64,000 nucleotides of DNA from Bacteroidia bacterium. GTDB taxonomy: Bacteria; Bacteroidota; Bacteroidia; NS11-12g; UBA9320. Shown one piece after another: positions 8,225-18,095 of the stretch. The translations under genes and the position numbers were made by a program. The notes under the pieces are model-generated. The model saw only the letters and a list, made by a program, of their open reading frames with translations. It made no database searches and was not told the DNA's origin. The DNA is taken from assembly GCA_020849295.1 (NCBI GenBank), contig JADLGN010000033.1, positions 1-64,000 of the forward strand. Direction: 5' to 3'. Position 1 is the stretch's first letter. Every line of letters begins with the position of its first letter.

Positions 8225-8830
8225 ATGGCTATGAAAAAGTTTAAAATTGATGGGGAAATAGAAAGTAAATCAAATGAACTTGTAATTGAGGAAAATAAAA
8301 TTTCTTCAATTAATAAAAAGTATTACAATTTGCTTTTGATATTATCAGTTTTACTTTTTGCTCTTGTACTATTTTTTGCTTTTAATTATTATAAAACAAA
8401 AGAAAACTATACGCTAATGCGTGATAAGATTAAAAAAGCCGAGAATATACTTAATGAAAACGATGCATATAAAGAAGCAAATGATACTTTACAAAAAAAA
8501 ATATTAAAGCTTAAACACGAAAATGATATTTTAGCAGAAAACAATGACAGTACAAATGGAGTTTTTTTTGAAGTGCAAATTGCCAATTTTTCAGAATTTA
8601 ATATTGATGAATATGTAAATGAACTGCGAAATTTAAGACAAGAAAAATCTGAAAAAGGAAATAAATTGTGTATTGGCAGATTTCGTTCTTATCGAAAAGC
8701 TCTTTTGTTTGAAAGTGATATAAAAAAGATGGGATTTACAAATGCTTTTCTTGTTGGTCGAATAGATGGAAAATTAGTAGATTTTCAAACAGCATTAGCA
8801 GAATATCGCAGAATTAATATAGAACAATAA
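8225..8830 (+). CDS. Single-pass membrane protein with coiled coil and SPOR-like C-terminus
   Basis: Read from ATG 8225 (a TTG 15 codons upstream is less likely) the protein has 201 residues. There is a short charged cytoplasmic N-terminus, one membrane helix (LLLILSVLLFALVLFFAF, about residues 35-55), a Lys/Glu coiled coil (about 60-105) and a C-terminal domain of about 85 residues (FFEVQIANFSEF...IGRFRSYRKALLFESDIKKMGFTNAFLVG). That last pattern, with strands and a helix around GRF-SYRKA, resembles a SPOR-type fold. It precedes the DUF4175-like gene by 57 bases. A role at the cell envelope is inferred only from topology. Confidence 0.75.
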   Translation: MAMKKFKIDGEIESKSNELVIEENKISSINKKYYNLLLILSVLLFALVLFFAFNYYKTKENYTLMRDKIKKAENILNENDAYKEANDTLQKKILKLKHENDILAENNDSTNGVFFEVQIANFSEFNIDEYVNELRNLRQEKSEKGNKLCIGRFRSYRKALLFESDIKKMGFTNAFLVGRIDGKLVDFQTALAEYRRINIEQ

Positions 8831-8887
8831 TATTAGCTTTATAAAAAAAATCGTTTACTTAAAAGAAACAAAAAAGATATAAAATAA

Positions 8888-11800
8888 TTGTATTCAGAAA
8901 ACAGGATAAATAATGATGACATACTTATAAAGCTTGAGAGTTTTATTAAAAAGTATTACAAAAATCAATTGATTAGAGGTGCTATATTATTTACAGGAGC
9001 CTCATTTTCATTCTTTTTATTAATTTCTCTTCTAGAATATTTTGGTCATTTCAGTACTACTTTTCGCACTATACTTTTTTATAGTTTTATTTTATTCAAT
9101 ATAGCAATATTGACCAAGTTTATAATAATTCCCCTGTTTAAACTGAATAAAATTGGTTCAAGGCTTGATTTTGAAAGTGCTTCGATAATAATAGGTCAAC
9201 ATTTCGGCAATATCAAAGATAAACTGCTTAACACATTACAACTTCAAAAACAATATCAAAATCAACTAGACAATTTATTTCTTGCAGCATCTATTGAGCA
9301 AAAAACCAAAGAACTAAAACCGGTAAAATTTACTAAAGCAATAAACCTTAAAAAAAATTATAAATATATAAAATATGCTGCCGGTCCATTTATAATACTT
9401 GTTATAATAATGATTATTGCTCCCGGTTTTAAAGATACTACTACCAGACTAATTAATCATAACAAACACTTTGCCGTTCCGGCTCCTTTTCAATTTAAAT
9501 TAATAAATAAAAACCTGAATGCCCTGCAAAACGAAGATTTTGAAATAGAACTTAATATTAATGGCAAAACTCTTCCTGAAGAAGTGTATCTGGTAAGTGA
9601 AGGAAGTCGTTTTAGGATGAAAAAAGAAAATATTTCAAACTTTAAGTACAAACTTATAAATATACAAAAAACCATAAACTTTCATTTTGAAGCTAACAAT
9701 TTTAGTTCAGATGAATTTAAACTTATAGTCAAACAAAAACCCGTATTGCTTGATTTTTCTATTAAGCTCGATTATCCTGATTATACCAAACGAAAAGATG
9801 AAACTCTTGAAAACATTGGTGATATAACAATTCCTTCAGGCACAAAAATTTCATGGGTTTTTAATACAAAAAATGTAGATACAGTAAAACTAAAATCTCA
9901 AAACACAATTTTTGAGGCAAAACGCGAAAGTGACAATCGTTTTACATTTTCAAAAGTGTACAAAACAAGTGATTTAATTAAACTAAGCACAGCTAACAGA
10001 AGTACCGGCAATAAAGATTCAATAGTATTTCAAATTAATACAATTGCAGACGTTTACCCTCAGATAGAATACAAAGAAAGTGAAGACAGTTTAACTTCAA
10101 AAATCAAATATTTTGCAGGAAATATTAAAGATGATTATGGTTTTACAAAGCTTGTTTTTGCTTACAAATTCATATATTCTGATGATGAAACAAGAAAACT
10201 AAATGTTATGTACAGCAAGCAAATTTCAATAATAGTATCTCAAAATGTACAAAATTATTTTTACGAATGGGATATGACAGAACTTGCAATAAAACCTGGA
10301 GAAAAAATTGAATACTATTTCGAAGTTTGGGATAATGACGGAGTAAACGGAGCAAAATCAACCCGAACAAGTAATGGAATTTTTGCAGCACCTACTTTAG
10401 AGCAAATTGAAAAACAAACCGACAAATCAAACAAAGAAATAAAAGATAAAATTGAGGAAACTATTAAAGACACAAAAGATATTGAAAAAGAAATTAAAAA
10501 AATTGAAGAAAAACTAACCGAAAAAAATAACCTTGACTGGGAAGACAAAAAGCAAATAGAAGATTTATTAAGAAAACACGAAGAACTTCAGGAAAAAATG
10601 AAGGAAATCATTGAAAAAAATCAAGATAAAGATAAGAAAGAATCAGAATACAAAAACATTGACAGCGAAATAAAAAACAAGCAAGATGAAATACAGAAAC
10701 TGATGAATGAAATGATGGATGATGAGATGAAAAAGTTATTAGAGCAGCTTAAAGATTTGCTTGAAAAAAACAAAAAAGATGAGCTAAAAGAAAAAATGGA
10801 CAAGTTTAAATTTAACGACAAAGAGCTAAAGAAGAAAATGGAAAGAACTTTAGAACTATTGAAACAACTTGAACTTGAGAAAAAAATGAAAGAAACTATA
10901 GAAAAGCTTGATCAACTATCGAAAGAACAAGAAAAACTTTCAGAAGACTCAAAAAACAACAAAAATGATTCTGAAAATTTGCTTAATAAACAAGAAGAAT
11001 TAAATAAAAAATTTGAGGACATAAAAAAAGAACTTAATGATATTAAAGAAAAAAATGAAAAATTAGAAAAACCAAACAATATACAAGACACCAAAAACAG
11101 TGAGGAAAAAATAGACAAAGAGCAAAAGGAAAGCAAAGAAGAACTTGAAAAAAAGCAAAATAAAAAAGCTGCTCCACATCAGAAAAAAGCTGCTGACGAA
11201 ATGGATGAAATGTCAGAAAAAATGCAAAAAGAAATGCTCGAAATGCAAATGCAAAGGCAAGAAGAAGATTACAATACCCTAAGACAAATTCTTGAAAATC
11301 TTATTCAGGTATCGAAAGATCAAGAATTTTTGATAAAAGAATATAAAGCATTGGGTGGTTATAATCCAAAATTTGTTGAACTTTCTCAACAACAAAAAAA
11401 ATTGAAAGATGATACCAGAATTATTGAAGATTCACTTTTTGCACTAAGCAAAAGAGTGGTTCAGATAAAATCATTTGTAAATAAAGAAATTGCTCTTGTA
11501 AACAAAAACATGGAAAAAGCCATTGAAAATATTGGGCTTAGAAATATTCCGGGTATTGTAAACAACCAGCAATATGTAATGACAAGTATTAATAATCTTG
11601 CATTGATGCTAAGTGATGTGCTGAAAAATATGCAAGACCAAATGAAAAATGCTCAACCTAACCCAAATTGTAAAAACCCTAAAAAAGGCAAAAGCAAAAA
11701 ACCAAGCATGAGTGAAGTAAGAGAAATGCAGGAAAAAATGAACAAAGAAATGGGTGAAATGAAAAAAGATGGCAAAAGACCAAGCTCAAAACAACTTGCC

Positions 11801-12211
11801 GAAATTGCTGCAAAACAAGCAGCACTAAGAAAAAAATTACAAGACTTGCAAAAAGAACTTGAAAAAGAAGGAGACGGAAACAAACTTGGAGATTTAGAAA
11901 AAACAAGAGAGCTAATGGATGAGGTAGAAAAAGATATTGTAAACAAAAAAGTAACTGAAGAAACACTCAGACGACAACAAGAAATACTTACCAGATTACT
12001 CGAACACGAAAGAGCAGAAAAACAACAGGAACAGGAAGAAAAACGAACTTCAAATGAAGGAAAAGATATAAAACGCGAACTTCCTCCTTCACTTATGGAA
12101 TATCTTAGACAGCAGAAAAAAGGACAAGATTTGCTACAATCTGTATCGCCCGATTTGAATCCTTATTTTAAACAAAAAGTAAAAGAATATTTAAATTCAT
12201 TAGATAAATAG
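8888..12211 (+). CDS. DUF4175-like membrane protein with very long coiled coil
   Basis: 1107 residues. Two hydrophobic helices near the N-terminus (about 28-50 and 58-85) and a third at about 160-180 anchor it. Residues about 180-510 look like Ig/beta-type extracytoplasmic domains (IKLDYPDYTKRKDETLEN, GTKISWVFNT, IKDDYGFTKLVFAYKF, the last ending in YYFEVWDNDGVNG). From about 515 to the end it is Lys/Glu-rich coiled coil with Met-rich patches. This matches the DUF4175 family, common in Bacteroidetes and alphaproteobacteria, whose function is unknown. The start is TTG at 8888; no ATG lies nearby in frame. The biotin-carrier gene follows after 3 bases, so the two are probably translated together. 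Confidence 0.85.
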   Translation: MYSENRINNDDILIKLESFIKKYYKNQLIRGAILFTGASFSFFLLISLLEYFGHFSTTFRTILFYSFILFNIAILTKFIIIPLFKLNKIGSRLDFESASIIIGQHFGNIKDKLLNTLQLQKQYQNQLDNLFLAASIEQKTKELKPVKFTKAINLKKNYKYIKYAAGPFIILVIIMIIAPGFKDTTTRLINHNKHFAVPAPFQFKLINKNLNALQNEDFEIELNINGKTLPEEVYLVSEGSRFRMKKENISNFKYKLINIQKTINFHFEANNFSSDEFKLIVKQKPVLLDFSIKLDYPDYTKRKDETLENIGDITIPSGTKISWVFNTKNVDTVKLKSQNTIFEAKRESDNRFTFSKVYKTSDLIKLSTANRSTGNKDSIVFQINTIADVYPQIEYKESEDSLTSKIKYFAGNIKDDYGFTKLVFAYKFIYSDDETRKLNVMYSKQISIIVSQNVQNYFYEWDMTELAIKPGEKIEYYFEVWDNDGVNGAKSTRTSNGIFAAPTLEQIEKQTDKSNKEIKDKIEETIKDTKDIEKEIKKIEEKLTEKNNLDWEDKKQIEDLLRKHEELQEKMKEIIEKNQDKDKKESEYKNIDSEIKNKQDEIQKLMNEMMDDEMKKLLEQLKDLLEKNKKDELKEKMDKFKFNDKELKKKMERTLELLKQLELEKKMKETIEKLDQLSKEQEKLSEDSKNNKNDSENLLNKQEELNKKFEDIKKELNDIKEKNEKLEKPNNIQDTKNSEEKIDKEQKESKEELEKKQNKKAAPHQKKAADEMDEMSEKMQKEMLEMQMQRQEEDYNTLRQILENLIQVSKDQEFLIKEYKALGGYNPKFVELSQQQKKLKDDTRIIEDSLFALSKRVVQIKSFVNKEIALVNKNMEKAIENIGLRNIPGIVNNQQYVMTSINNLALMLSDVLKNMQDQMKNAQPNPNCKNPKKGKSKKPSMSEVREMQEKMNKEMGEMKKDGKRPSSKQLAEIAAKQAALRKKLQDLQKELEKEGDGNKLGDLEKTRELMDEVEKDIVNKKVTEETLRRQQEILTRLLEHERAEKQQEQEEKRTSNEGKDIKRELPPSLMEYLRQQKKGQDLLQSVSPDLNPYFKQKVKEYLNSLDK

Positions 12212-12214
12212 AAA

Positions 12215-12706
12215 ATGTATAAAATATCAGTAAACGAAAAACCCGAATTAGATGTAAAAATTGAAAATGGTAAGTATTACTTAAACGGACAAGCCATTGA
12301 TGTAGATATAATAAAAAATAATGATGGTACTTTTCACGCTTTGCACAATGGTTTTTCTTATAATATAAAAGTAATAGAAAAGCAAAAACACAATCTTATA
12401 ATAGAAGTAAATAATAAAAAACATAACATTAAACTTAAAAACGACCTTGAAGATTTACTTATAAAAATGGGTATGGACAACCTAAATGAAAACAGGATGG
12501 ACGAAATAAAAGCACCCATGCCGGGTTTAGTTTTAAAAATACTTGTTAATGAGGGTAACGAAATAAATAAAGGAGATAGTTTAATAATTCTTGAAGCAAT
12601 GAAAATGGAAAATGTTATTAAAGCTACAGGGGATGGAATAGTAACTTCAGTAAAAGTAAAACAAGGCGAAAAAGTAGAAAAAAATCAGGTTTTAATAAAG
12701 TTTTGA
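12215..12706 (+). CDS. Biotin carboxyl carrier protein-like protein
   Basis: 163 residues. The C-terminal 75 residues are a biotinyl/lipoyl domain with IKAPMPGLVLKI and the biotinylation motif EAMKM, target Lys130. The N-terminal 90 residues form small beta strands (YYLNGQAIDVDI, FHALHNGFSYNIKVI), a layout found in the carrier subunit or C-terminal region of acyl-CoA carboxylases and decarboxylases. The carrier would shuttle carboxy-biotin between a biotin carboxylase and a carboxyltransferase, but neither is in the window. It begins 3 bases after the DUF4175-like gene and ends 4 bases before the converging FkbM gene. Confidence 0.9.
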   Translation: MYKISVNEKPELDVKIENGKYYLNGQAIDVDIIKNNDGTFHALHNGFSYNIKVIEKQKHNLIIEVNNKKHNIKLKNDLEDLLIKMGMDNLNENRMDEIKAPMPGLVLKILVNEGNEINKGDSLIILEAMKMENVIKATGDGIVTSVKVKQGEKVEKNQVLIKF

Positions 12707-12710
12707 TACT

Positions 12711-13451
12711 TTAAAATTTTACAACAATATTTTTATACTGTCCCCATTCCCATGTTTCATATTCTTCTATGCTTGAATAATCAAAAACAGATAAATTGCC
12801 TTTTTCTAGAAAATATATTTTCAAACCATAAGAAATAATCATATCACAAAACTCTTTTGTGGTATGCCCTGCCGCATGTAAACCGAAGGGCCAAAACTCA
12901 AGCAATAATGTAATTTTAGGATTTCTTTTAATTGTATTTGCCATACCTTTCAGTGCTGAAATTTCATATCCCTGAATATCCATTTTTATAAAATCAACTA
13001 TGTAAGCAGAGTTTATATAATCATCAATACTTATTGCTTCTATCTCTTCTATTGACTCATAATTTTCAATAGGATAAGTGCGATGGTCAACATTCAGATC
13101 TTTTGATTTATAAACTTTTATTATATCATGTTTTTCGCTTACAGCCTTATTGTTCAGCACTACATTTGTATAGCTTCTAAGATTTTTTTTTAGGTAATTA
13201 AAATTAATTTTATCAGGTTCAAATGAATGTACTTTGCCTTCATTGCCTACAATTTTTGATAAGATTTTTGCATAAAAACCTATATTAGCTCCAATATCAA
13301 GTACTATATTGCCTTTCGTAATATTTTGTTTTAGAAATTCTATTTCTTCTGCATCTTGATTTTTCTTAAAAACAGGATAAATAATATTATAAACAGGAAA
13401 CAAATTTTTATACAAAAAATTACCTATCTTTAATGAAAGAGGCTTTGACAT
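12711..13451 (-). CDS. FkbM family SAM-dependent methyltransferase
   Basis: 246 residues from ATG 13451 (a GTG two codons upstream is possible but would overlap the promoter box). The SAM-binding motif is GNIVLDIGANIGFYAKIL, followed by VHSFEPDKINFNYLKKNL and the family signature DFIKMDIQGYEISALKGM. FkbM enzymes O-methylate sugars and other small-molecule hydroxyls, often in glycan or natural-product modification; the substrate here is unknown. It stands alone, with a TATTTTTG box just upstream, and converges on the biotin-carrier gene with a 4 base gap. Confidence 0.9.
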   Translation of the reverse strand: MSKPLSLKIGNFLYKNLFPVYNIIYPVFKKNQDAEEIEFLKQNITKGNIVLDIGANIGFYAKILSKIVGNEGKVHSFEPDKINFNYLKKNLRSYTNVVLNNKAVSEKHDIIKVYKSKDLNVDHRTYPIENYESIEEIEAISIDDYINSAYIVDFIKMDIQGYEISALKGMANTIKRNPKITLLLEFWPFGLHAAGHTTKEFCDMIISYGLKIYFLEKGNLSVFDYSSIEEYETWEWGQYKNIVVKF

Positions 13452-13456
13452 AGGCA

Positions 13457-13464
13457 CAAAAATA
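13457..13464 (-). promoter_or_regulatory. -7 promoter box (TATTTTTG) for the FkbM gene
   Basis: The minus-strand match to TAnnTTTG ends only 5 bases before ATG 13451. If used, the transcript would be nearly leaderless, which would rule out the GTG at 13457 as the start. Confidence 0.35.
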
Positions 13465-13479
13465 AACTCTATATTTCAT

Positions 13480-13487
13480 TATCTTTG
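13480..13487 (+). promoter_or_regulatory. -7 promoter box (TATCTTTG)
   Basis: Perfect match to TAnnTTTG followed by C, 26 bases before the cyclophilin start at 13514. It would drive the cyclophilin-pgk pair. It lies back to back with the FkbM box at 13457-13464. No TTG at the normal -33 spacing. Confidence 0.45.
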
Positions 13488-13513
13488 CAAAACTTATTTT
13501 CAAATTAAAAAAT

Positions 13514-14182
13514 ATGAAATTGTCAAAAATATTAATGATTTTTTTTGGGTTTATTTTTATAATATCCTGTACTCAAAAGCCAGAATCAACAAATGATGAA
13601 GATGAAATAATTGAAGATGAAATAATAAAAATTGATACTACTGATGGTTTATATGCCCTAATAAACACATCAAGAGGTTTAATGATTGCAAAACTATTTG
13701 AAGATAAAGCACCAATGACAGTAGCTAATTTTATAGCACTTGCCGAAGGTAAAATGCCTAATACATTCAGAAAACCTGGTATGCCATTTTATGACAGCTT
13801 GAAATTTCATAGAGTAATTAGCCTATCAAACGGCGATAAAGAAAATTTTATGATACAGGGTGGCGACCCACTGGGAAATGGACAAGGAGGTCCTGGATAT
13901 CAATTTAAAGATGAGTTTTCAGACTTAAAACTTGATCGTGCAGGATTGCTGGCAATGGCAAATTCAGGACCAGGCACAAACGGAAGCCAGTTTTTTATTA
14001 CACTAAATGCAACACCATGGCTTGACGGAGTGCATACAATTTTTGGTGAACTTATTTCTGGCAACGAAATACCTTTTATTGTTAAAGCAAATGATATTAT
14101 TTACTCAATAAGAATTTTAAGAAAAGGTGATAAAGCAATTAAGTTTGATGCTATGAGCGAGTTTAACAAAAGAAAAAAATAA
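13514..14182 (+). CDS. Lipoprotein cyclophilin-type peptidyl-prolyl isomerase
   Basis: 222 residues. Residues 1-19 are a lipoprotein signal peptide with lipobox FIISC (Cys19), so the enzyme is probably anchored in the periplasm or outer membrane. An acidic spacer ([14 protein letters not shown]) leads into a cyclophilin domain (about 48-205) with [42 protein letters not shown] and [11 protein letters not shown]. These cover the active-site Arg and the FMIQGGD and GSQFFI core. It catalyses prolyl cis-trans isomerisation to help envelope proteins fold. pgk follows after 16 bases. Confidence 0.95.
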   Translation: MKLSKILMIFFGFIFIISCTQKPESTNDEDEIIEDEIIKIDTTDGLYALINTSRGLMIAKLFEDKAPMTVANFIALAEGKMPNTFRKPGMPFYDSLKFHRVISLSNGDKENFMIQGGDPLGNGQGGPGYQFKDEFSDLKLDRAGLLAMANSGPGTNGSQFFITLNATPWLDGVHTIFGELISGNEIPFIVKANDIIYSIRILRKGDKAIKFDAMSEFNKRKK

Positions 14183-14198
14183 AAAAGAAAATAAAAAA

Positions 14199-15389
14199 GT
14201 GATAACAGTAGCAAACATAAATTTTAATAACAAAAAAGCACTAATACGAGTTGATTTTAATGTTCCTTTAAACGAAAAATTTGAAATAACTGATGATTCG
14301 CGAATAACTGCCGCATTACCAACAATAAAAAAAATATTGGCAGATGGAGGTTCTGTAATACTTATGTCACATCTCGGAAGACCAAAAGAAGGTCCAACAG
14401 AAAAGTATTCCCTAAAACATTTAGTTAATCATCTCAGTAATTTATTAAATACATCGGTACAATTTGCTGATGACTGCATAGGGGAAAATGCAATTGAATT
14501 ATCTAAAAATCTAAAAAACGGGGAAGTTTTGCTTCTCGAAAATTTAAGATTTTATAAAGAAGAAGAAAAAGGAAATATCGAATTTGCAGAAAAACTTTCA
14601 AAATTTGGAAATTTTTATGTAAATGATGCTTTTGGAACAGCACACAGAGCACATGCAAGTACAGCTGTAATTGCTGATTATTTTAAAAATTCAAAATGTT
14701 TTGGATTTCTTATGGCTAAAGAAATAGAAAATGCTGAAAAAGTTATAAAAAACCCTCAAAGACCTTTTACCGCAATAGTTGGAGGAGCAAAAGCAGGCGA
14801 TAAAATATTAATTCTTGAAAATCTGATTAACATTGCCAATAATATTATTATTGGAGGCGGTATGTCTTACACTTTTATTAAAGCTATGGGAGGAAATATC
14901 GGAAGTTCATTATTAGAAAATGACAGAATTGATCTTACAAAAGAAATATTAGCAAAAGCTAATGAAAAAGGTGTAAAAATTTATTTACCTCAAGACTCTG
15001 TAATAGCTGATAATTTTAGTAATGATGCAAAAATTTCAAATTCTGCAAGCAATGAAATACCTGAGTCTTGGATGGGACTTGACATTGGCAAAGAAGCAAT
15101 AGAAACATATAAAACTGCTATAGCTGAAAGTAAAACAATTTTATGGAATGGTCCTATGGGAGTTTTTGAAATGAGTAATTTTGAAAACGGAACTAAACAA
15201 ATAGCGTATTCGCTGGCAGAAGCTACTCAAAACGGAGCTTTTACTTTAATTGGTGGAGGCGATTCATCAGCAGCAATACATAAATTCGGGCTTGAAAACA
15301 AAGTAAGTTATGTATCAACCGGAGGCGGTGCTTTGCTTGAATATTTTGAAGGAAAAGAACTTCCGGGAATTGCAGCAATCAATAATTAA
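14199..15389 (+). CDS. pgk: Phosphoglycerate kinase
   Basis: 396 residues, normal length, from GTG 14199. It shows the signature RVDFNVPL, the substrate-binding [35 protein letters not shown], the hinge region [18 protein letters not shown] and the nucleotide-binding tail GGGDSSAA...[18 protein letters not shown]. It transfers phosphate from 1,3-bisphosphoglycerate to ADP in glycolysis, in the cytoplasm. It is preceded by the cyclophilin gene (16 bases), and its stop codon overlaps that of the converging DUF4349 gene within TTAA at 15386-15389. Confidence 0.98.
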   Translation: MITVANINFNNKKALIRVDFNVPLNEKFEITDDSRITAALPTIKKILADGGSVILMSHLGRPKEGPTEKYSLKHLVNHLSNLLNTSVQFADDCIGENAIELSKNLKNGEVLLLENLRFYKEEEKGNIEFAEKLSKFGNFYVNDAFGTAHRAHASTAVIADYFKNSKCFGFLMAKEIENAEKVIKNPQRPFTAIVGGAKAGDKILILENLINIANNIIIGGGMSYTFIKAMGGNIGSSLLENDRIDLTKEILAKANEKGVKIYLPQDSVIADNFSNDAKISNSASNEIPESWMGLDIGKEAIETYKTAIAESKTILWNGPMGVFEMSNFENGTKQIAYSLAEATQNGAFTLIGGGDSSAAIHKFGLENKVSYVSTGGGALLEYFEGKELPGIAAINN

Positions 15390-16279
15390 TTATTTTCCGT
15401 ATTTTTATTTTTTCTAAATCTAAAAAAATTAAAACCTTTTTTTCTTTTTTTAATCCAGTAAATAAGTAATGCTATAATTACCCAAAGTGGCCACAAGTAA
15501 ACAAGTCCAATTATAAAATTAATTACTCCTTCCCAACCTTGCACTATTCCTTTCCATATCCTGGTTAAAAAACTAGGACCTGACGGCGGAGTATATTGTG
15601 TATCTAAGGTTTTATACATACTTAGCTGTATTGTGCTGAACGATACCTGATTGTCAAGATATTTAATTCTACCCTCGGCAGCCTCTATTTCTTCTCTTAT
15701 TACTCTTAATTTTTCCTCTACTTCAAGTATATCTGTTATTTTATTAGCTTTCGACAATATATCAAGATATCTTTTTTCTACGGCTTTTTTGGTTGCCATT
15801 CGCGTAGTAAGATCAGCGTACTCTTCTCCTACATCTGTTACTTCTATTCTTTTACTATCAGTTTTTATTGATTCATTTATTATTAGCTCCATAACTTTAT
15901 CAAAGTTTGCAGAAGGAATTCTTATTGTTAAATCATTTGTTAGCCTATATGTTTCGTTAGTTTCAGATTCGTTTCCTATATATCCCCCGTTTTGTTTTAC
16001 TATATCACTTATTTTCTTACGTGTTTCTTTATATTTATCAACTTCAATAGTTAAATATCCGTTTCTAATTAGTTTTTGAACAGATTTGTTTAGGTCTTTT
16101 TGTGCATCTGGCTCTGAGTTTTTGTTTGCATCTGTTGCAGCCCATTCAGAAGTTTCGCTTATAGAAGATTCGTCTGACACCTCAGGCGGAGTAAAACTAA
16201 CTTTACTATCAACATTACGAGATGCATTTCCGCATGAAATTATAGAAAACAAAATAGTTATAAGCAATAAATTTTTCAT
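15386..16279 (-). CDS. DUF4349-type lipoprotein with C-terminal membrane helix
   Basis: 297 residues. The N-terminus is a lipoprotein signal with lipobox SIISC (Cys16). Residues about 65-235 fit the DUF4349 pattern: [55 protein letters not shown], then a coiled coil (about 155-205) and the strand [16 protein letters not shown] hydrophobic helix (about 245-275) followed by KKRKKG is near the C-terminus. The family's function is not established. It shares TTAA with the pgk stop. The subtilase gene lies upstream on the same strand after a 94 base gap. Confidence 0.85.
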   Translation of the reverse strand: MKNLLLITILFSIISCGNASRNVDSKVSFTPPEVSDESSISETSEWAATDANKNSEPDAQKDLNKSVQKLIRNGYLTIEVDKYKETRKKISDIVKQNGGYIGNESETNETYRLTNDLTIRIPSANFDKVMELIINESIKTDSKRIEVTDVGEEYADLTTRMATKKAVEKRYLDILSKANKITDILEVEEKLRVIREEIEAAEGRIKYLDNQVSFSTIQLSMYKTLDTQYTPPSGPSFLTRIWKGIVQGWEGVINFIIGLVYLWPLWVIIALLIYWIKKRKKGFNFFRFRKNKNTENN

Positions 16280-16373
16280 ATATAAATTTTTTAAAATTGA
16301 TACTTAAAAAAAAGAAAAAGTAAACTTATCAGTTTTTATAAAAAAATAAAAAATAATAATAATTAAATCATGT

Positions 16374-17966
16374 TTAATACTTACTCATTTTATCAGCCAT
16401 TTTCAAAGCTTTATATGCATTAACAAAACCACCGGTTACTGATATTTTGCTAAGTTTGGTCATTTTTTCACTACCCGGAAGATTTACTTTTCCTTTAATT
16501 TTTACAGTTGATTTTAATAATATTTTTTTTACTTGTACAGCTGTAAGGTCAGGATAATATGACCTAATAAGAGCGGCAACACCGGCAGTACATGGCGAAG
16601 CCATACTTGTACCGTCAAACGATTCGTAGTTAGAACCCGGAGTTGTAGAATATATGCTAACTCCCGGAGCAAATACATCAACATTTTTTTTGCCATAATT
16701 TGAAAAATTTGCAATTTTATTTTTGTTGTTGTTTATCCATGAGTAAGCCCCAACTTCAACCCAATTTTGAGCTTTTTTGTTTTCGTTTTGATAATTTGGA
16801 TTAGGATAATTAATATTTTCATCTATATTTTTTCCGTCATTTCCGGCTCCATGAACGAGAAGAACATCTTTTGATTCTGCATATTTTACTGCATCATCTA
16901 CTATTTTTTTGCTCCAAGGAAATGCTTTACCGAAACTCATATTTATTACTTTGGCACCATTATCAACAGCGTAAATAATAGCATTTGCTACATCTTTATC
17001 TCTTTCGTCGCCATCAGGTACGCATCTTACCGACATTATTTTTACATTATTTGCAACGCCTTTAATACCAATATAATTGTCTCTTTGGGCTGCAATAATA
17101 CCTGCCACGTGAGTACCGTGAGCCGCATCAGGTCCAGTAACATCATTATTCCCATAATATTTTTCTGTCTGGTCATTGTAATTATCCCCAACTATATATC
17201 TTGGGTCAAAATCGAGATTGTATGCATAATTAGCCAGTTTATCATAATAGTCATACGTACCTAAAAGCTCTTTTTTTAAATCAGAATATGTTATTCCTGA
17301 CTCAATGAAGCTAATAAGTTTCATTTTAATTGCATTTTCTTTTGTACCGGATGGATTGTAATTTTTAAGGTCATTTAATGTTAAATTTTCGCCTTTACCT
17401 ATGGCTTCTTCTATAGCTTCAAAATTCTTTTTCGACTTAGACATAATTTCAAACATTGTTTTTGCCTGTATGCTTTTTTCAATAAATTCTGCTTTAATTT
17501 TTAAAAACTCTTTATATTCTTCCTTTTCTGCATCGGTCATTGAAGACTCTAGCATATTTTTGAATTTTTCATTTTTAACTTTAAAAATTCTTGTTATTTC
17601 ATAAGAGTCTTTATCTACATTTTTACCATCTTTACCTCCTAAAAAATTCCAACCGTATATATCATCTATGTATCCATTTTTGTCATCATCAATTCCGTTT
17701 CCTGCTATTTCATCTTCGTTTATCCACATTACATTTTTCAAATCTTCATGGTCTTCATCAACACCGCTATCCAAAACACCTACTATTATTGTAGTTGATT
17801 TTTTATTAATTAACAGCTTCTTGTATGCTACCTCTGTACTCATACCTTGTACTTTATCTTCTTTTTTATCAAGATTAAACCAATTTTCGGGAGCAGAATT
17901 TTGTCCGCTAACTAGTTTTGATAATGCTACAAGTACTAAAACCCATGTTATTTTTCTTATATGCAT
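16374..17966 (-). CDS. Secreted subtilisin-like serine protease (S8)
   Basis: I take ATG 17966 (MHIRKITWVLVLVAL, signal peptide) as the start; ATG 17999 lies 11 codons upstream. Numbered from 17999, the triad is Asp77 (GVLDSGVD), His294 (HGTHVAG) and Ser465 (GTSMASP), with oxyanion Asn387 (GAGND). About 215 residues separate Asp from His, far more than in subtilisin. This insert starts with a Ca-site-like GNGIDDDKNGYIDDIYGW and continues as charged helices. No T9SS sorting domain is seen; the protein ends soon after the catalytic domain, so it is probably periplasmic or secreted by another route. Such inserts are common in Bacteroidetes subtilases. Its substrate is unknown. Confidence 0.93.
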   Translation of the reverse strand: MHIRKITWVLVLVALSKLVSGQNSAPENWFNLDKKEDKVQGMSTEVAYKKLLINKKSTTIIVGVLDSGVDEDHEDLKNVMWINEDEIAGNGIDDDKNGYIDDIYGWNFLGGKDGKNVDKDSYEITRIFKVKNEKFKNMLESSMTDAEKEEYKEFLKIKAEFIEKSIQAKTMFEIMSKSKKNFEAIEEAIGKGENLTLNDLKNYNPSGTKENAIKMKLISFIESGITYSDLKKELLGTYDYYDKLANYAYNLDFDPRYIVGDNYNDQTEKYYGNNDVTGPDAAHGTHVAGIIAAQRDNYIGIKGVANNVKIMSVRCVPDGDERDKDVANAIIYAVDNGAKVINMSFGKAFPWSKKIVDDAVKYAESKDVLLVHGAGNDGKNIDENINYPNPNYQNENKKAQNWVEVGAYSWINNNKNKIANFSNYGKKNVDVFAPGVSIYSTTPGSNYESFDGTSMASPCTAGVAALIRSYYPDLTAVQVKKILLKSTVKIKGKVNLPGSEKMTKLSKISVTGGFVNAYKALKMADKMSKY

Positions 17967-18095
17967 AATTGTTGTTTTTTTAAGGGTTTCAAAACTCATT
18001 AATAATTTTATATAAAAAAAATATTTTTATGATTTTCTGTTGAATAGGTATAAATAAACTTTGAATTTAAAAATTAAATTATTTGGGTAAAGAAA

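Noticed and set aside
10315-11966. Several Ser/Phe/Leu-rich open frames antisense to the DUF4175-like coiled coil
   Set aside because: They mirror Lys/Glu codons on the other strand (AAA to TTT, GAA to TTC) and overlap each other; no gene signals.
10430-12150. Apparent repeats within the Lys/Glu-rich coding region
   Set aside because: The similarity is codon-level low complexity of a coiled coil; no exact DNA repeat unit or CRISPR-like spacing.
15651-16079. 142-codon open frame on the plus strand inside the DUF4349 gene
   Set aside because: It is antisense to a well-supported lipoprotein gene, Ser/Leu/Ile-rich, with no start context or homology signal; a shadow of A/T-rich coding sequence.
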